Notes: a model not told the origin generated them from the sequence alone. 64,000 nt of DNA from Novosphingobium sp. (GCF_024642085.1 NZ_JAHEBV010000001.1:62001-126000); one strand, 5' to 3'. Positions 19,301 to 27,541 are shown, counted from the first letter of the stretch. Numbers and translations are program-made.

Positions 19301-19708
19301 AGTTCGGTGCTGAAGGGTTTCCGCGGCCAGATCGCGCCGAAGAACATCGCGCGCAACCGCGCCTTTACGCGGATTGATCTGCATCTTGAACAGCAAATTC
19401 CGACCTTTGTGGCCGGATCGCGTATCGCGCTGTTTGCAGATATCAACAACCTGCCCAACCTGATCAACAAGGATTGGGGCGGCCTGCGCCAGTTCGGGTT
19501 CCCATACAATGCCGCATTGGTGCGTGTGCAGTGCCTTAGCGCGGCCACCCCGACAGGTACTGCGCCCGGCGCGGGCGTGACAAATACTGTATCGACCCAG
19601 ACATGTGCGCAATATCGCTATTCCAGCTTCACCGCGCCAAACACCGGTTCGGTGAACTTCAACGGGTCACTCTATGCAATCCGGGTAGGAGCGCGCCTGA
19701 CCTTCTGA
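16391..19708 (+). CDS. TonB-dependent receptor with carboxypeptidase-like regulatory domain (Oar-like)
   Basis: The 1105-residue outer-membrane protein has a signal peptide ending AMA-QE near residue 28. A CarboxypepD_reg-type beta-sandwich follows (about 32-115: IRGSVVTSDGAPVGDAEI), then a plug with QRRDPFANIDLSNSGDRGG (about 160-180), and a 22-strand barrel ending ...AIRVGARLTF with the terminal aromatic residue. This architecture is that of Oar-like receptors, abundant in sphingomonads and used for energised import of large or scarce substrates. The substrate is not evident; the neighbouring metal exporter does not prove a metal ligand. The unit is monocistronic, closed by a strong terminator. 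Confidence 0.9.
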   Translation: MQLKFFLAASAASVSLACGMIAAPAMAQETTSIIRGSVVTSDGAPVGDAEINITHVPSGTVSTTRTGADGSFVASGLRVGGPYTVEVTSGAGTTSVTDVYTSVGQPYNLPIELGTEQGAEIVVTASSIKGAGVTSDGPQTVLTQADIAKVASVNRDIRDVQRRDPFANIDLSNSGDRGGAVSFAGVNPRYNRFTINGVTVGDTFGLNQDASPNIRGPVPLDALAQVSVSLAPYDFLQSGFQGGAIDTVLLSGTNRLHGTGFYSINTDELSGKKIGTTTTVVPDFKSVTYGATLSGPIIPDTLFLMVSGERNTDPRPFSTQIDSFVNPTALTNAITAVDTIATSKSLDAGDILSINPRKDEKFAARIDWNVASGQRLSVSYVNSYNVQVSPNNTSTSSTTPSYGLSTNAYALSELLRAGIVQLNSDWTDRLSTEARMIYRWSRRGQEPLGGRPNGQFQVCTDPLDNTASTTACSNGTPRVFFGPDNFRQTNQLFYDTWAGSLLLRYRFDDQVIKFLFDVTENRTFNNFVPNSLGSWYFDSLDALQNGRANQVQYAAVIGSDPNGAAADFHYTQYTFGLQDEWNVTDDLTVTTGLRYSMYGMPDRPVANPYFFGRYGFTNLKTYKGLDQFEPRISFDYKPAGSPFKLRGGAGIFGGGSPDIYLSNSFSNTVTTNSITLTRDTSANGCSGAAGLTPAICAAALNNVTGQVSPVLAGFAGNTTGSSTLPRTNTGAISPNFHLPRALKATLSANTELFGFDIGADYYFSKTIDGVGFTDLRSVAQTNNTLPDGRPRYYNPYYGSADNNYDIMTYNTHKGRSHVAVVHFDKRFDWGLSFGGSYTWQDVKDVSSATSSTINSNYRYQVFSDPNRPTYGISDNQIKWAFKYHLGFDHAFFGDYKTIFQLFGETRAGRTYSFTMLDNTSNRSSVFGTLLTNTGGTAANSNLLYVPSGTNDPLVSYDTTATQDALNTFIDSSVLKGFRGQIAPKNIARNRAFTRIDLHLEQQIPTFVAGSRIALFADINNLPNLINKDWGGLRQFGFPYNAALVRVQCLSAATPTGTAPGAGVTNTVSTQTCAQYRYSSFTAPNTGSVNFNGSLYAIRVGARLTF

Positions 19709-19730
19709 TCGTTCGCAAAAATGCATTTGC

Positions 19731-19771
19731 GGAAAAGGCGGGGCACTGCGGGTGCGCCGCCTTTTTCGGGT
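19731..19771 (+). terminator. Strong intrinsic terminator after the TonB receptor
   Basis: A 16-bp stem with two mismatches (GGAAAAGGCGGGGCAC against GTGCGCCGCCTTTTTC) encloses a five-base loop and ends in a T-run. It lies between convergent genes, and the A-run on the left arm makes it usable on both strands. Confidence 0.85.
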
Positions 19772-19776
19772 GCTGC

Positions 19777-20502
19777 TTAACGATAGACGCACGCGTCTGC
19801 CGCGTCGTTCCGTATTGCGCTGCTGCGTGACGCAATGGCGTTGCCGTGACGCCGGGTGAAGCCGCCGGGAGATACCACCTCGCGGCTCTTTGGCGCGGGC
19901 AGTGCGGCAGCTATGCGTGCCGCCTCAACCTGGCTCAGCCGCGCCGCCGAATGCTTGAAATAGCGCTGCGAGCCTGCTTCAACACCGTATGTACCAACAC
20001 CCGTTTCAGCGACGTTGAGGTAAACTTCCATAATGCGGCGTTTGCCCCAGATATTTTCGATCAGGACGGTGTACCACGCTTCCAGACCTTTGCGCAGGTA
20101 GCGGGTCCAGCCGGCGCCCTGCCACAGGAACACGTTCTTGGCGGTTTGCTGGCTGATCGTTGATCCGCCGCGGAGCCTAGAGGAACGGGCGTTGCGTTGG
20201 ATGGCCTTTTCGATCGCTTCTTGGTCGAAACCCCTATGACTGCAAAACTTGGCATCTTCGCCCGCGATGACGGCGTCAACCATAGTTCGGTCGATCCGGC
20301 TGATGGGTTGCCAGTCTTTGTCGAACCCGTTGGGATCAAGCACCATGGTCACTGTGACGGGTACCGGCACGAACTTGTAAAGCACAGTCAAACTGATGCT
20401 GACTACTAGAAATGCGATGATCAGGCGTCCGATCCACCAGCCAATCCGGTAGGCAAGACCATGTTTTGACGAAGGCCGCGAGGGCGTAAGGAAGCGCATC
20501 AT
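19777..20502 (-). CDS. mtgA: Monofunctional peptidoglycan glycosyltransferase
   Basis: MtgA polymerises lipid II into glycan strands (GT51 family). The 241-residue protein has one N-terminal membrane anchor (residues about 24-46). The catalytic motifs are AGEDAKFCSHRGFD, with the catalytic Glu, then GGSTISQQTAKNVFL, the second Glu in LEAWYTVLIE and the NIWGKRRIMEVYLN motif. Length is typical of MtgA. There is no transpeptidase domain. The C-terminus beyond the family end is polar and variable. Confidence 0.95.
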   Translation of the reverse strand: MMRFLTPSRPSSKHGLAYRIGWWIGRLIIAFLVVSISLTVLYKFVPVPVTVTMVLDPNGFDKDWQPISRIDRTMVDAVIAGEDAKFCSHRGFDQEAIEKAIQRNARSSRLRGGSTISQQTAKNVFLWQGAGWTRYLRKGLEAWYTVLIENIWGKRRIMEVYLNVAETGVGTYGVEAGSQRYFKHSAARLSQVEAARIAAALPAPKSREVVSPGGFTRRHGNAIASRSSAIRNDAADACVYR

Positions 20503-20580
20503 TGTGTTGGAATCTAACGACAGGTTGGCGTCGCGCCAAGGAAAAGCAACGGTGTCGCCATGCTGTTGAGGTACAGTAGT

Positions 20581-21924
20581 CTAAAATGCCCGCTTCGCCA
20601 GCGAATGGACCGGGCCAAATCCGACCAGTGCTGCGCCTACCAGGGGCAGTGCTACCAGCCATAGTCTGACACCGGTTATGCCTTCCGGGCTTGCAATGCT
20701 GATCGCCGCCGTACCGCCTAGGCCAAGGCAAATCAGCACTAGCCCGGTGATCAGCCGCCAAAGCGGCAAATCGTCGTCGCCGTCACCGCGGCCCAGGTTC
20801 TCATATCGGCTAAATCGCGCGGTCATCGGTAATAGCGCCAAGGTATAGAGCGCAAACCAAACCGGCCTGGCAAGCCACCAGGCAGAGCTTCCGGGCCAGG
20901 CATGAAGCCCCAGACCTCCGCTCAGCCACGCCCCAACCATAACCAGGACAAAAGCGGTAAGGTGCCACAGATAGATTGTCATGATCATCCCATTGATCAG
21001 CACCACCCCTGTCCATATCAGCTGAGCCTGGAGCCAGCGCCGCGCCGCCGGCTCCAGCAGCAGAGCTATGCCCGTTTGGGTTAGGCCAAGGGACAGCAGA
21101 GCCAGTGTGGGCGGCATGGAGTTGCTCAGATCAGTTCCCGGCACACCGATCATTGCCACCGGATAGGGGCCAAAGCGAACCAAGACGAGAAGTGTCGTCA
21201 GACCGCCAGCAGCCAAAGCCGCGGCACCGCCGCGCTCAATCCGGCCGTCTGCCCAGGCATAACCCAGTTGGTGCATGGCCAGCCAGACGAAGCCGAAATT
21301 GGCAAAGGCGATCACAGGCACGTCTAACTGCAACCGCGCAAGATCAACCGCTATTGACGCCATCAACAAAGCAGCAATCGAGCCGAGCCCCCAGCGTTGC
21401 CACGCGGCATGGCTGAGCGGAACGACGGCGGAAACCATCAGATAAACCGCCAGAAACCACACCGGAACGAGGGCCAGATGCGCTGCAAGTTTAACGACAT
21501 CGCGATCCAAACCGAAGGCGATGCCGAATAACGCGAACAGGGTCCAGATAAGGAATAGCGGCATCACCGGCCAGATCAGTCGCCGCAGCCGCCCGGCGTA
21601 CCAGCTGCTGTAGCTGCCGCCATCGCGCCGGGTCGCGGCCCACGACACCCCGTTGGAATATCCGCCGACCAGGAAAAACAGCGGCATGACCTGAAACAGC
21701 CAGGTCAGCCACTGGCTCCACGGCAGGATGCCGAGCAAATGCCCGCCAACCACTGCACCGTCCTTAATATAGGGCGCGGCGACCAGCCAGTGTCCGACCA
21801 CCACCGCCAGAATCGACAGTGCACGCAGGAAATCGACATAGCGGTTGCGACTGGGCGGGGTCTGTTCAGCCATCTTCGCGGCGCGCGCCCAGATTGCCGA
21901 CCGAGTTTCCCTTTGCGCTGTCAT
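20581..21924 (-). CDS. Acyltransferase-3 family membrane protein
   Basis: The 447-residue protein has about ten predicted membrane segments and opens with the family hallmark RNRYVDFLRALSILAVVVGH (the Arg and His of the active region, residues 26-45). Family members (OafA/NodX/OpgC type) move acyl groups from acyl-CoA to sugars of LPS, exopolysaccharide or other envelope molecules. ATG 21924 has a G-rich site (GGGGGG) seven bases upstream; the ORF extension to 22113 lacks homologous features and crosses the neighbouring promoter. The acceptor is unknown. It is divergent from the 402-residue orphan. Confidence 0.85.
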   Translation of the reverse strand: MTAQRETRSAIWARAAKMAEQTPPSRNRYVDFLRALSILAVVVGHWLVAAPYIKDGAVVGGHLLGILPWSQWLTWLFQVMPLFFLVGGYSNGVSWAATRRDGGSYSSWYAGRLRRLIWPVMPLFLIWTLFALFGIAFGLDRDVVKLAAHLALVPVWFLAVYLMVSAVVPLSHAAWQRWGLGSIAALLMASIAVDLARLQLDVPVIAFANFGFVWLAMHQLGYAWADGRIERGGAAALAAGGLTTLLVLVRFGPYPVAMIGVPGTDLSNSMPPTLALLSLGLTQTGIALLLEPAARRWLQAQLIWTGVVLINGMIMTIYLWHLTAFVLVMVGAWLSGGLGLHAWPGSSAWWLARPVWFALYTLALLPMTARFSRYENLGRGDGDDDLPLWRLITGLVLICLGLGGTAAISIASPEGITGVRLWLVALPLVGAALVGFGPVHSLAKRAF

Positions 21925-22090
21925 GAAATGCCCCCCGATAACTGCTCGACCGTTAACTACGCAGATCTTACTAATCGTAGAACAACGCCCAATAAATCGT
22001 GAACTTTGCATTCCGGAGGTGGTCCCGCCATTGCCAGTCGTCTGGTTGCCAATCACCTGTACTGAGCCGTCCGTCGAATAGGAAAAAAAT
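21925..22090. promoter_or_regulatory. Divergent gap, acyltransferase / orphan gene
   Basis: The 166-bp gap is AT-richer than its flanks and should hold both promoters. A CTACG...CGTAG inverted repeat with a 14-base centre is present (about 21957-21980). AGGA about eight bases before ATG 22091 is the ribosome-binding site of the plus-strand gene. Confidence 0.35.
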
Positions 22091-23299
22091 ATGACATTGA
22101 ACGACTTACGCATATACGCAATGGACGGCAGCGTGCTGGTTGATGGCCAAATGCGGCTGGAAGGCGATCCTGACGTAATCGCCCACTTCGCTTTCCCGGA
22201 ATGTGCAGCGGTCGGTGTGCGTTTGTGGTCACGGGGAAGGAGCGCCTGGTCGTTCGCTGGATTTCAGCGGCTTGCGGTCAGCCCTGACGGTCTGTGGAGC
22301 GTCGCTGCTCCAGCTTTCAACGTGGATCTCACGCACAGCGTTCCGGCATTTTCGTCACTCGCAGAAATGTACTTGCCGCAAGGACGAACCGGCTTCGTCT
22401 TGTCGCGCAAGGGAAGTGTTCGTCTTGGCTCGATAAACTTACCCTTGGCCTTTCCGCAGCCCGACAAGTCACCGACAGCTTACCTTCAATTCGACAGCAT
22501 TGACTTGGATATGTTGGTTGATCCGTCGGGCCTTCAGATCACAATCGAAGCACGCGCTGCAACGATAGTCGGAGGTGACGAGGAACTACCGGTAGAAGGG
22601 CTGATGGTGCACTTGACGGTTTTCATGCCGTCGTTGGCGCTAAGTTTGCATCGTGTGAACAACCTCTCCGGCCGCGTTGAGGATCCCTTCGTGGGCGAGG
22701 TTCCGGGCAGCGGGCTGGAAAACAGTGATCTCGGCGTGTGCGATCTCGGCAGCCTCGTAGCTGATGGCCGCGTAGACTGGGGCCAGAATGGGGATCGATA
22801 CAATCCTTTCGGCCCCTTTATTCGGCTGCATCTTGATCAGCGGTGGGTCGGCATCCAGGCTACGAACCGGGTCAATCGCTTGGCAAGTGGACTGCTTGAC
22901 CCCGCTCGCCCGCGCAACGATGGACCTTACCTTCGCATCAATACAGGTATCGAAGACTTTGCCCGGATGCTTGAAACCAATGATACAGCAGAGATCACCG
23001 TACGAGGCAGCGGGATCGGCCATATCGAGGGACGAACAGGTCGCGACGCATATGAGTATGGAAACCTCCAGCAAGATATCGACTGGTTGACCCTGAAGCT
23101 GGAGCGCACCTCCGATGGGCTGCTGATTGTCGGCTTCGGCGAGTTTCATCCGGGTAAGAATGGACAATCCGATCAGGTCGGGAACAAACTTGAATTTAAC
23201 TTCTATTTGCCCCGCAAGTTGATTTTGGCGCGCGGAATTCCCCTGCCCCGTTTCTGGGAAGACCGATTGCGTGAATACCCTGCCGAGGGCGCTTGGTAA
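22091..23299 (+). CDS. Unrecognised 402-residue protein
   Basis: I do not recognise a family. The protein has no signal peptide, no membrane segment and few cysteines, so it is probably cytosolic. It appears rich in beta strands, with alternating hydrophobic residues and many Gly/Asp turns. Stretches that may be conserved include WSFAGFQRLAVSPDGLWSV (about 53-71), DLGVCDLGSLVADGRVDWG (about 214-232) and GHIEGRTGRDAYEYGN (about 308-323). The start has AGGA upstream and codon use is like its neighbours, so it is a real gene. It is a single transcription unit, divergent from an acyltransferase and convergent with rpoH. A sugar- or lipid-related role would be only a guess from the neighbour. Confidence 0.75.
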   Translation: MTLNDLRIYAMDGSVLVDGQMRLEGDPDVIAHFAFPECAAVGVRLWSRGRSAWSFAGFQRLAVSPDGLWSVAAPAFNVDLTHSVPAFSSLAEMYLPQGRTGFVLSRKGSVRLGSINLPLAFPQPDKSPTAYLQFDSIDLDMLVDPSGLQITIEARAATIVGGDEELPVEGLMVHLTVFMPSLALSLHRVNNLSGRVEDPFVGEVPGSGLENSDLGVCDLGSLVADGRVDWGQNGDRYNPFGPFIRLHLDQRWVGIQATNRVNRLASGLLDPARPRNDGPYLRINTGIEDFARMLETNDTAEITVRGSGIGHIEGRTGRDAYEYGNLQQDIDWLTLKLERTSDGLLIVGFGEFHPGKNGQSDQVGNKLEFNFYLPRKLILARGIPLPRFWEDRLREYPAEGAW

Positions 23300-23312
23300 C
23301 GGCGCCCTCGGC
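23282..23312. terminator. Perfect hairpin between convergent genes
   Basis: GCCGAGGGCGC and GCGCCCTCGGC form a perfect 11-bp stem around a nine-base loop that contains the stop codon of the 402-residue gene. No T-run follows on either strand, so it may act as a 3'-end stabiliser or bidirectional block instead of a classical terminator. Confidence 0.55.
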
Positions 23313-23320
23313 CCGAATAC

Positions 23321-24241
23321 TTAAGCCGCCGCCAGCAAACGCTTGTCGGTGGCAATGCGGAGCATGGCCTTCTGAAGCTTTTCAAAGGCGCGCACCTCGA
23401 TCTGACGGACGCGCTCGCGGCTAACGTTATATTCCTGGCTCAGCTCTTCGAGCGTCAGCGGATCGTCAATCAGGCGGCGCTGAGTGAGGATATGCTTTTC
23501 CCTTTCGTTCAAACTGTCCATCGCCTCAACCAAAAGAGCGTGCCGGGTGCTGGCTTCCTGTGCGTCTTCGACTATCTTGTCCTGTAGCGGTCCGCTGTCT
23601 TCAAGCAGATCCTGCCATTGGCCCTCGCCATCTTCATTAAACGAGATGTTCAGCGATGCATCGCCGCCCATCATCATCCGGCGATTCATGTTGACGACTT
23701 CCTGTTCGGAAACGCCAAGGTCGGTCGCAATCTTGGTTACTTGATCGGGATGCAGGTCCGAATCCTCATAGGCGTCGAGGTTTTTCTTCATCCGGCGCAG
23801 GTTGAAAAAGAGCTTTTTCTGTGCCGCGGTTGTGCCCATTTTGACCAGTGACCAGCTGCGCAGGATGAATTCCTGCATGCTCGCCTTGATCCACCACATG
23901 GCATAGGTGGCCAGGCGAAAGCCGCGGTCGGGTTCAAACTTCTTGACCCCCTGCATCAGGCCGATGTTGCCTTCTGAAATCAGTTCGGACACAGGCAGGC
24001 CATAGCCGCGATAGCCCATGGCAATCTTAGCGACGAGTCGCAGGTGGCTTGTGACCAGCTGCTTGGCTGCTTCGGGATCCTGATGTTCAGCATAGCGCTT
24101 GGCGAGCATATATTCCTGCTCCGCCGTCAGAATGGGAAACTTCTTTATTTCAGAGAGATAGCGGTTGAGCCCTTGTTCGCCGCCGAGGCTGGGCATCACC
24201 GAACTGCCGGTAGCAGGCAGGTTGCTGTCGCGTTCGGACAT
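23321..24241 (-). CDS. rpoH: RNA polymerase heat-shock sigma factor (sigma-32)
   Basis: RpoH directs RNA polymerase to heat-shock promoters. The 306-residue protein has regions 1.2 and 2 (NRYLSEIKKFPILTAEQE; ELISEGNIGLMQGVKKFEP; ATYAMWWIKASMQEFI), the RpoH box QKKLFFNLRR typical of sigma-32, and region 4 with the helix-turn-helix LEELSQEYNVSRERVRQIE. ATG 24241 was chosen over 24262, which adds seven residues and overlaps the AAGGA element. It lies downstream of rluD with 98 bp between, which probably carries its own promoter. Alphaproteobacteria often have two RpoH paralogues; this may be one of them. Confidence 0.93.
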   Translation of the reverse strand: MSERDSNLPATGSSVMPSLGGEQGLNRYLSEIKKFPILTAEQEYMLAKRYAEHQDPEAAKQLVTSHLRLVAKIAMGYRGYGLPVSELISEGNIGLMQGVKKFEPDRGFRLATYAMWWIKASMQEFILRSWSLVKMGTTAAQKKLFFNLRRMKKNLDAYEDSDLHPDQVTKIATDLGVSEQEVVNMNRRMMMGGDASLNISFNEDGEGQWQDLLEDSGPLQDKIVEDAQEASTRHALLVEAMDSLNEREKHILTQRRLIDDPLTLEELSQEYNVSRERVRQIEVRAFEKLQKAMLRIATDKRLLAAA

Positions 24242-24315
24242 AGTCTTTATTCGTCCTTTCATCGTCGCCCACCTGTAGAGGACCCTTTAGAGGCATCCCG
24301 CTGCGATGGCCACAT

Positions 24316-24325
24316 AGTGTACACT
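24316..24325. promoter_or_regulatory. Perfect palindrome AGTGTACACT upstream of rpoH
   Basis: A 10-bp perfect palindrome lies in the short gap between rluD and rpoH, 75 bases before the rpoH ATG, where a regulator could act. About 60 such palindromes are expected by chance in a window this size, so the function is uncertain. Confidence 0.2.
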
Positions 24326-24339
24326 TCTACTGCAATAGT

Positions 24340-25290
24340 TCAGCTTGAACGTCTCAATTCGACCAACAGTTCCTCCATATCGGCAGGCGGCGCGCTTTCG
24401 AAGCGCAGGGGATCATCCGTGACCGGATGGACGAAGCCCAGCACGGCTGCGTGCAGCGCCTGACGGGCGAAATGAAGCTGGGAAAGAATCGGGCGCAGAC
24501 GCGGGTGGGTTCGGCCATAGACAGCGTCACCCAATAGTCCATGGCCAATGGATGCCATGTGAACGCGGACCTGGTGTGTGCGGCCAGTCTCAAGTTCACA
24601 CTGTATGACGCTCCAATCGCGGTAGCCTTCCTTTGTTTTATAATGGGTTACTGCATGTTTTCCGCGACCTTCCGAAACGAGGGCCATTTTCTTGCGGTTA
24701 GTGGACGAGCGAGCAATGTTGCCGCGCACCGTTCCTGCCGGCGGAACTGGCCGTCCGGCGACAAATGCAAGATAAATGCGTTCAATCGAATGATCGGCAA
24801 ACTGCCGGGCCAGGCCTTCATGCGCGGTGTCGGACTTGGCCGCTACGATCAGGCCAGAAGTATCCTTGTCGATCCGGTGGACAATTCCCGGCCGGGCAAC
24901 CCCGCCGATTCCCGAAAGCTGCCCGCGACAATGGTGCAGCAAGGCATTGACCAGGGTGCAGTCCAGATTGCCAGCAGCAGGATGGACCACCAGCCCGGCA
25001 GGCTTGTCGACCACAATCAGGTGTTCGTCTTCGTATACGACGACCAACGGAATGTCCTGAGCCGCTGCCATGGCAGGAATAGCGTCGGGGACCGTGATGG
25101 CAAAAGGTGTGCCTTCGCTAACCTTAATGCTGGCTTGTGTAGCTGGTTGCCTATCCAATGTAATGCGGCCTTCGCCCAGCAGCGCCTTGATCCGTTCACG
25201 CGACAGGCCGCTTGCGTCGGCAAGCGCCTTGTCGAGCCGACCGCCGTTTGCGCCGATCGCTCCTTCTATGATGCGTTCCCCCCGGATCAT
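24340..25290 (-). CDS. rluD: 23S rRNA pseudouridine synthase, RluD type
   Basis: RluD converts uridines 1911/1915/1917 in 23S helix 69 to pseudouridine. The 316-residue protein has an N-terminal S4 RNA-binding domain (GRLDKALADASGLSRERIKALL, residues 17-38) and the RluA catalytic domain. The catalytic Asp141 lies in HRIDKDTSG, with ELETGRTHQVRVH further on. ATG 25290 fits the family length; upstream ATGs at 25302 and 25308 add only a few residues and overlap the JAMM gene start on the other strand. The bicistronic order rluD-rpoH is common in alphaproteobacteria. Confidence 0.92.
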   Translation of the reverse strand: MIRGERIIEGAIGANGGRLDKALADASGLSRERIKALLGEGRITLDRQPATQASIKVSEGTPFAITVPDAIPAMAAAQDIPLVVVYEDEHLIVVDKPAGLVVHPAAGNLDCTLVNALLHHCRGQLSGIGGVARPGIVHRIDKDTSGLIVAAKSDTAHEGLARQFADHSIERIYLAFVAGRPVPPAGTVRGNIARSSTNRKKMALVSEGRGKHAVTHYKTKEGYRDWSVIQCELETGRTHQVRVHMASIGHGLLGDAVYGRTHPRLRPILSQLHFARQALHAAVLGFVHPVTDDPLRFESAPPADMEELLVELRRSS

Positions 25291-25306
25291 GTCTAGGAAC
25301 ATGGGC

Positions 25307-25702
25307 ATGACCGTCGAGGTGACAAGTGGCGTGATGGCCACACTGCTGCAAGAAGCGGAGCGCGAGCACCCGCACGAATGTTGCGGTCTGCTGCTGGGTC
25401 GCGGCGAGAGCATTGATCGCGCGGTGCCTGCGGCCAACGTCCATCGCGATCCGGCGAGCCATTTCGAAATCGATCCCGCAGCTTTAATTGCTGCGCACAA
25501 AATACAGCGTGCGGGCGGGAAGGAACTGCTGGGCTACTACCATTCTCATCCCCTGGGCCCGGCCGTGCCATCCGCCACGGATCGGCAGCAATCGAGCGGC
25601 GACGGACGGATATGGGCTATTGTTGCGAACGGCTCGGTTGGCTGGTGGCGTGATACTGCCTCTGGCTTTACGGCGCTTCCCCTGCGACTCGTCGAAGGCT
25701 AA
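25307..25702 (+). CDS. Stand-alone JAMM/MPN+ metallopeptidase domain protein
   Basis: The 131-residue protein is a single Mov34/MPN domain with a complete JAMM zinc site: Glu24 (HPHECCGLL), His79 and His81 (YYHSHP), Ser89 and Asp92. Bacterial members resemble archaeal JAMM peptidases, RadC and the ThiS/QbsD-type processing proteases that trim the C-termini of ubiquitin-like or sulphur-carrier proteins. No sulphur-carrier gene is visible here, so the substrate is unknown. ATG 25307 is favoured because AGGA lies eight bases upstream; ATG 25301 is too close. It is divergent from rluD with only 16 bases between starts and is followed by chpT after 28 bases. Confidence 0.85.
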   Translation: MTVEVTSGVMATLLQEAEREHPHECCGLLLGRGESIDRAVPAANVHRDPASHFEIDPAALIAAHKIQRAGGKELLGYYHSHPLGPAVPSATDRQQSSGDGRIWAIVANGSVGWWRDTASGFTALPLRLVEG

Positions 25703-25730
25703 GGATGCGGGCAAACCAAAAGGACCCTTG

Positions 25731-26372
25731 ATGACCGACGCTTCCGTAGACCTTGCCAGCCTGCTTTGTTCCCGCCTGTGTCACGACCTGCTTTCCCCGG
25801 TGGGCGCGATGAGCAATGGGCTCGAGTTGCTGGCCGACGAAAAAGACCCGGAAATGCGCAAGCGCTGCATGGAGTTGCTTGAACAGAGCGCGCGGACAAG
25901 TGCCGACAAGCTTAAGTTTTTTCGACTGGCTTTTGGGGCAGCCGGCGGGTTTGGCGATCTGGTTCCGGTTGAAGAGCCACGCGCCCTGATCGATGCTTTG
26001 GCCGGACCGGGCGGGCGCACTCAAGTCAACTGGGCGCTAGGCGCCTCGTCGCTGCCCAAGCCCGCGGTCAAAGTGATGCTTAACTTAGCGCATATCGGGA
26101 TCGAGGCGCTGGTGCGCGGCGGCACGCTGGATATCGGTGCCGAACAGCGCGGCGGAGCCAGCGAAATCGTGATTCGTGCAGCCGGGCCCAAGATCGCTTT
26201 CGATCCCACGGTGGGACAAGCGCTGGATGGGTCGCTTCCGGTTGATCAGCTGTCAAGCCGCACAGCGCCGGCCTGGATGCTCAACCAGCTGGCGAAGCGT
26301 AATGGCGGCGGGCTGCAGTTTGCCTTGACCGACGAGGCACTGGTCATGGGCGCGGTGCTGCCTGACGCATGA
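25731..26372 (+). CDS. chpT: Histidine phosphotransferase ChpT
   Basis: ChpT passes phosphate from the CckA receiver to CtrA and CpdR, controlling the alphaproteobacterial cell cycle. The 213-residue protein begins with the DHp-like four-helix part carrying the phosphorylatable His18 in SRLCHDLLSPVGAMSNGLELL. It continues into a degenerate CA-like domain with no ATP-binding motifs, as in Caulobacter ChpT. AAAGGA lies upstream of ATG 25731. It overlaps the next gene by ATGA, indicating co-translation with an AmpD-like amidase. Confidence 0.9.
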   Translation: MTDASVDLASLLCSRLCHDLLSPVGAMSNGLELLADEKDPEMRKRCMELLEQSARTSADKLKFFRLAFGAAGGFGDLVPVEEPRALIDALAGPGGRTQVNWALGASSLPKPAVKVMLNLAHIGIEALVRGGTLDIGAEQRGGASEIVIRAAGPKIAFDPTVGQALDGSLPVDQLSSRTAPAWMLNQLAKRNGGGLQFALTDEALVMGAVLPDA

Positions 26373-27070
26373 GCGAACTGATTCACTATGAGAGTCCGTC
26401 TCCCAACTGGAACGATCGCCAGTTACCGGTCTCGATGGTGGTTCTGCATTATACCGGAATGGAAAGCGCTGAGGCTGCGCTAGAACGGATGTGCGATCCT
26501 GTTGCCCAGGTTTCTGCCCATTACATGATCGAGGAAGACGGCAAGGTTCACCGCTTGGTGCGCGAGGATCGCCGAGCGTGGCATGCTGGCAAGTCATTCT
26601 GGCGGGGCGAGAGCGACATAAATTCGGCCAGCGTCGGGATCGAACTTGTCAATCCGGGGCACGAGTACGGCTACTGCCCGTTCCCCGATTCCCAGATGGA
26701 GGCATTGTTGCCGCTACTGGCAGAAATCGTCCAGCGTCACGATGTGCCTCGCGCCAACGTGGTTGGCCATTCCGATATTGCTCCGGCAAGGAAAGCAGAT
26801 CCGGGCGAGCTGTTTGACTGGGACCTGCTCGCCGCGCACCGACTGGCCCTTAAGACGCCGCGTGTTACCATGCCCGGTCCGTTCGAGAACGACGGGGCTT
26901 TCTTCCTGGCGCTTGAACGCTGGGGCTATGACATTTCCGACCAGCCGGCTGCAATGCGGGCCTTTCAGCGTCGCTGGCGCCCGCATATCATCGACGGGTT
27001 GGTAGATGGCGAATGTTCGGCCAAGCTGTTTTCGCTGCTGCTTGACCGCGACGCTGGGAAGTCTAGGTAG
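26369..27070 (+). CDS. AmpD/AmiD-like N-acetylmuramoyl-L-alanine amidase
   Basis: The 233-residue enzyme cleaves the MurNAc-L-Ala bond of peptidoglycan or anhydro-muropeptides. The Amidase_2 domain shows zinc ligands in VVLHYTG (His27) and GHSDIAPARKADPG, plus SVGIELVN. A C-terminal peptidoglycan-binding-like helical domain (about 180-225: LERWGYDISDQPAAMRAFQRRWRP) makes it AmiD-like in layout. No signal peptide is visible, so it may act on cytosolic recycling products like AmpD. It is co-translated with chpT through an ATGA overlap. rnpB begins eight bases after its stop codon. Confidence 0.9.
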   Translation: MSELIHYESPSPNWNDRQLPVSMVVLHYTGMESAEAALERMCDPVAQVSAHYMIEEDGKVHRLVREDRRAWHAGKSFWRGESDINSASVGIELVNPGHEYGYCPFPDSQMEALLPLLAEIVQRHDVPRANVVGHSDIAPARKADPGELFDWDLLAAHRLALKTPRVTMPGPFENDGAFFLALERWGYDISDQPAAMRAFQRRWRPHIIDGLVDGECSAKLFSLLLDRDAGKSR

Positions 27071-27077
27071 GCGTTTC

Positions 27078-27472
<395 letters not shown>

Positions 27473-27541
27473 GTTTTTTATTTTGTGCATCACTTCGGCG
27501 GGGGCTGGAATGCGCGCCCTCGCCATGCTTTGACCAAGGCC

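Noticed and set aside
20581..22113. The longer start of the acyltransferase gene at 22113.
   Set aside because: The added N-terminal 63 residues have no family match and overlap the neighbouring promoter and start codon; ATG 21924 has a G-rich ribosome-binding site.
23321..24241. The sigma factor as RpoD or another group 2 sigma factor.
   Set aside because: It has the RpoH box (QKKLFFNLRR), lacks region 1.1 and has the length of sigma-32.
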